A model generated the notes under the pieces. That model saw only the letters and a list, made by a program, of their open reading frames with translations, made no database searches and had not been told where the DNA came from. A stretch of 5,186 bases of DNA from Candidatus Solibacter sp. Lineage in GTDB: Bacteria; Acidobacteriota; Terriglobia; Bryobacterales; Bryobacteraceae. A program made the translations under genes and the position numbers. How positions within the stretch are numbered: the stretch's first letter is position 1; the number at the start of each line of letters is the position of its first letter. The DNA lies in assembly GCA_026394025.1 (NCBI GenBank), contig JAPKZC010001073.1:1-5186 (forward strand), read 5' to 3'. Shown here in pieces: positions 5,141-5,186 of the stretch.

Positions 5141-5186
5141 GACCACGGACCACAGACCACAGACCACTGACTACTGACTACTGACC
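5141..5186. repeat. Heptanucleotide tandem repeat upstream of the kinase gene, open at the window edge
   Basis: On the plus strand the units are GACCACG, GACCACA, GACCACA, GACCACT, GACTACT, GACTACT and a partial GACC, a strict 7-base period with drifting third to seventh positions. The array continues beyond the window. It starts 48 bases upstream of the kinase ATG at 5092. The kinase frame stays open into it through GTG codons, but these starts have no ribosome binding site and would encode a repeat-derived peptide, so I excluded them from the gene. Similar short heptamer repeats (STRR) are known from filamentous cyanobacteria. Confidence 0.85.

Noticed and set aside
5093..5167. Extended kinase start at a GTG inside the heptamer repeat
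   Set aside because: No ribosome binding site, the added residues come from repeats, and the zinc ribbon starts right after the ATG pair that has a GGAG upstream.
4291..5186. Heptamer arrays considered as a CRISPR array
   Set aside because: The units are 7 bases with no spacers; CRISPR repeats are over 20 bases and separated by unique spacers.

Overview
The window looks like a chromosomal piece of a GC-rich bacterium of the Verrucomicrobiota (Limisphaerales/Pedosphaera-like), with Planctomycetota as the alternative. The evidence is the gene mix: a membrane Ser/Thr kinase with a zinc-ribbon N-terminus and a long WD40 tail, a prepilin-like protein with a DG-motif C-terminus, and a secreted Calx-beta protein. 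This placement rests on family knowledge and was not searched. All genes are on the minus strand, so the window reads from right to left.

From the right edge, 5141-5186 is a heptanucleotide tandem repeat that runs off the window. A short leader follows, with a Shine-Dalgarno inside another duplicated heptamer. Next comes a large kinase/WD40 gene (5092 to 1776), now split into two overlapping frames: an N-terminal part (zinc ribbon, kinase, transmembrane helix, coiled coil, four WD40 blades; stop at 3023-3025) and a C-terminal part (about nine more blades, 1776-3077) in the -1 frame. A one-base loss near 3041-3043 explains the split best. The intact protein would be about 1105 residues.

After a 171-base gap, holding a bulged hairpin and a small REP-like palindrome, comes a prepilin-type protein (738-1604). 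After another 130 bases with nothing I can firmly name comes a secreted Calx-beta protein (start 607) that leaves the window at the left edge. I see no tRNA, rRNA, CRISPR array or transposase gene.

Functionally these look like independent genes rather than a pathway. The kinase is probably a membrane signalling protein with a beta-propeller sensing or scaffold region. The prepilin-like protein and the Calx-beta protein are exported surface or extracellular proteins. The most notable feature is the repeat load of the kinase gene. A 93-base near-perfect palindrome sits exactly on codons 40-70. Two 7-base tandem arrays lie in coding sequence, one of them in the kinase activation segment. Two more heptamer arrays lie just upstream of the start. 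It resembles a gene colonised by small repeats that are tolerated because they keep the frame open.
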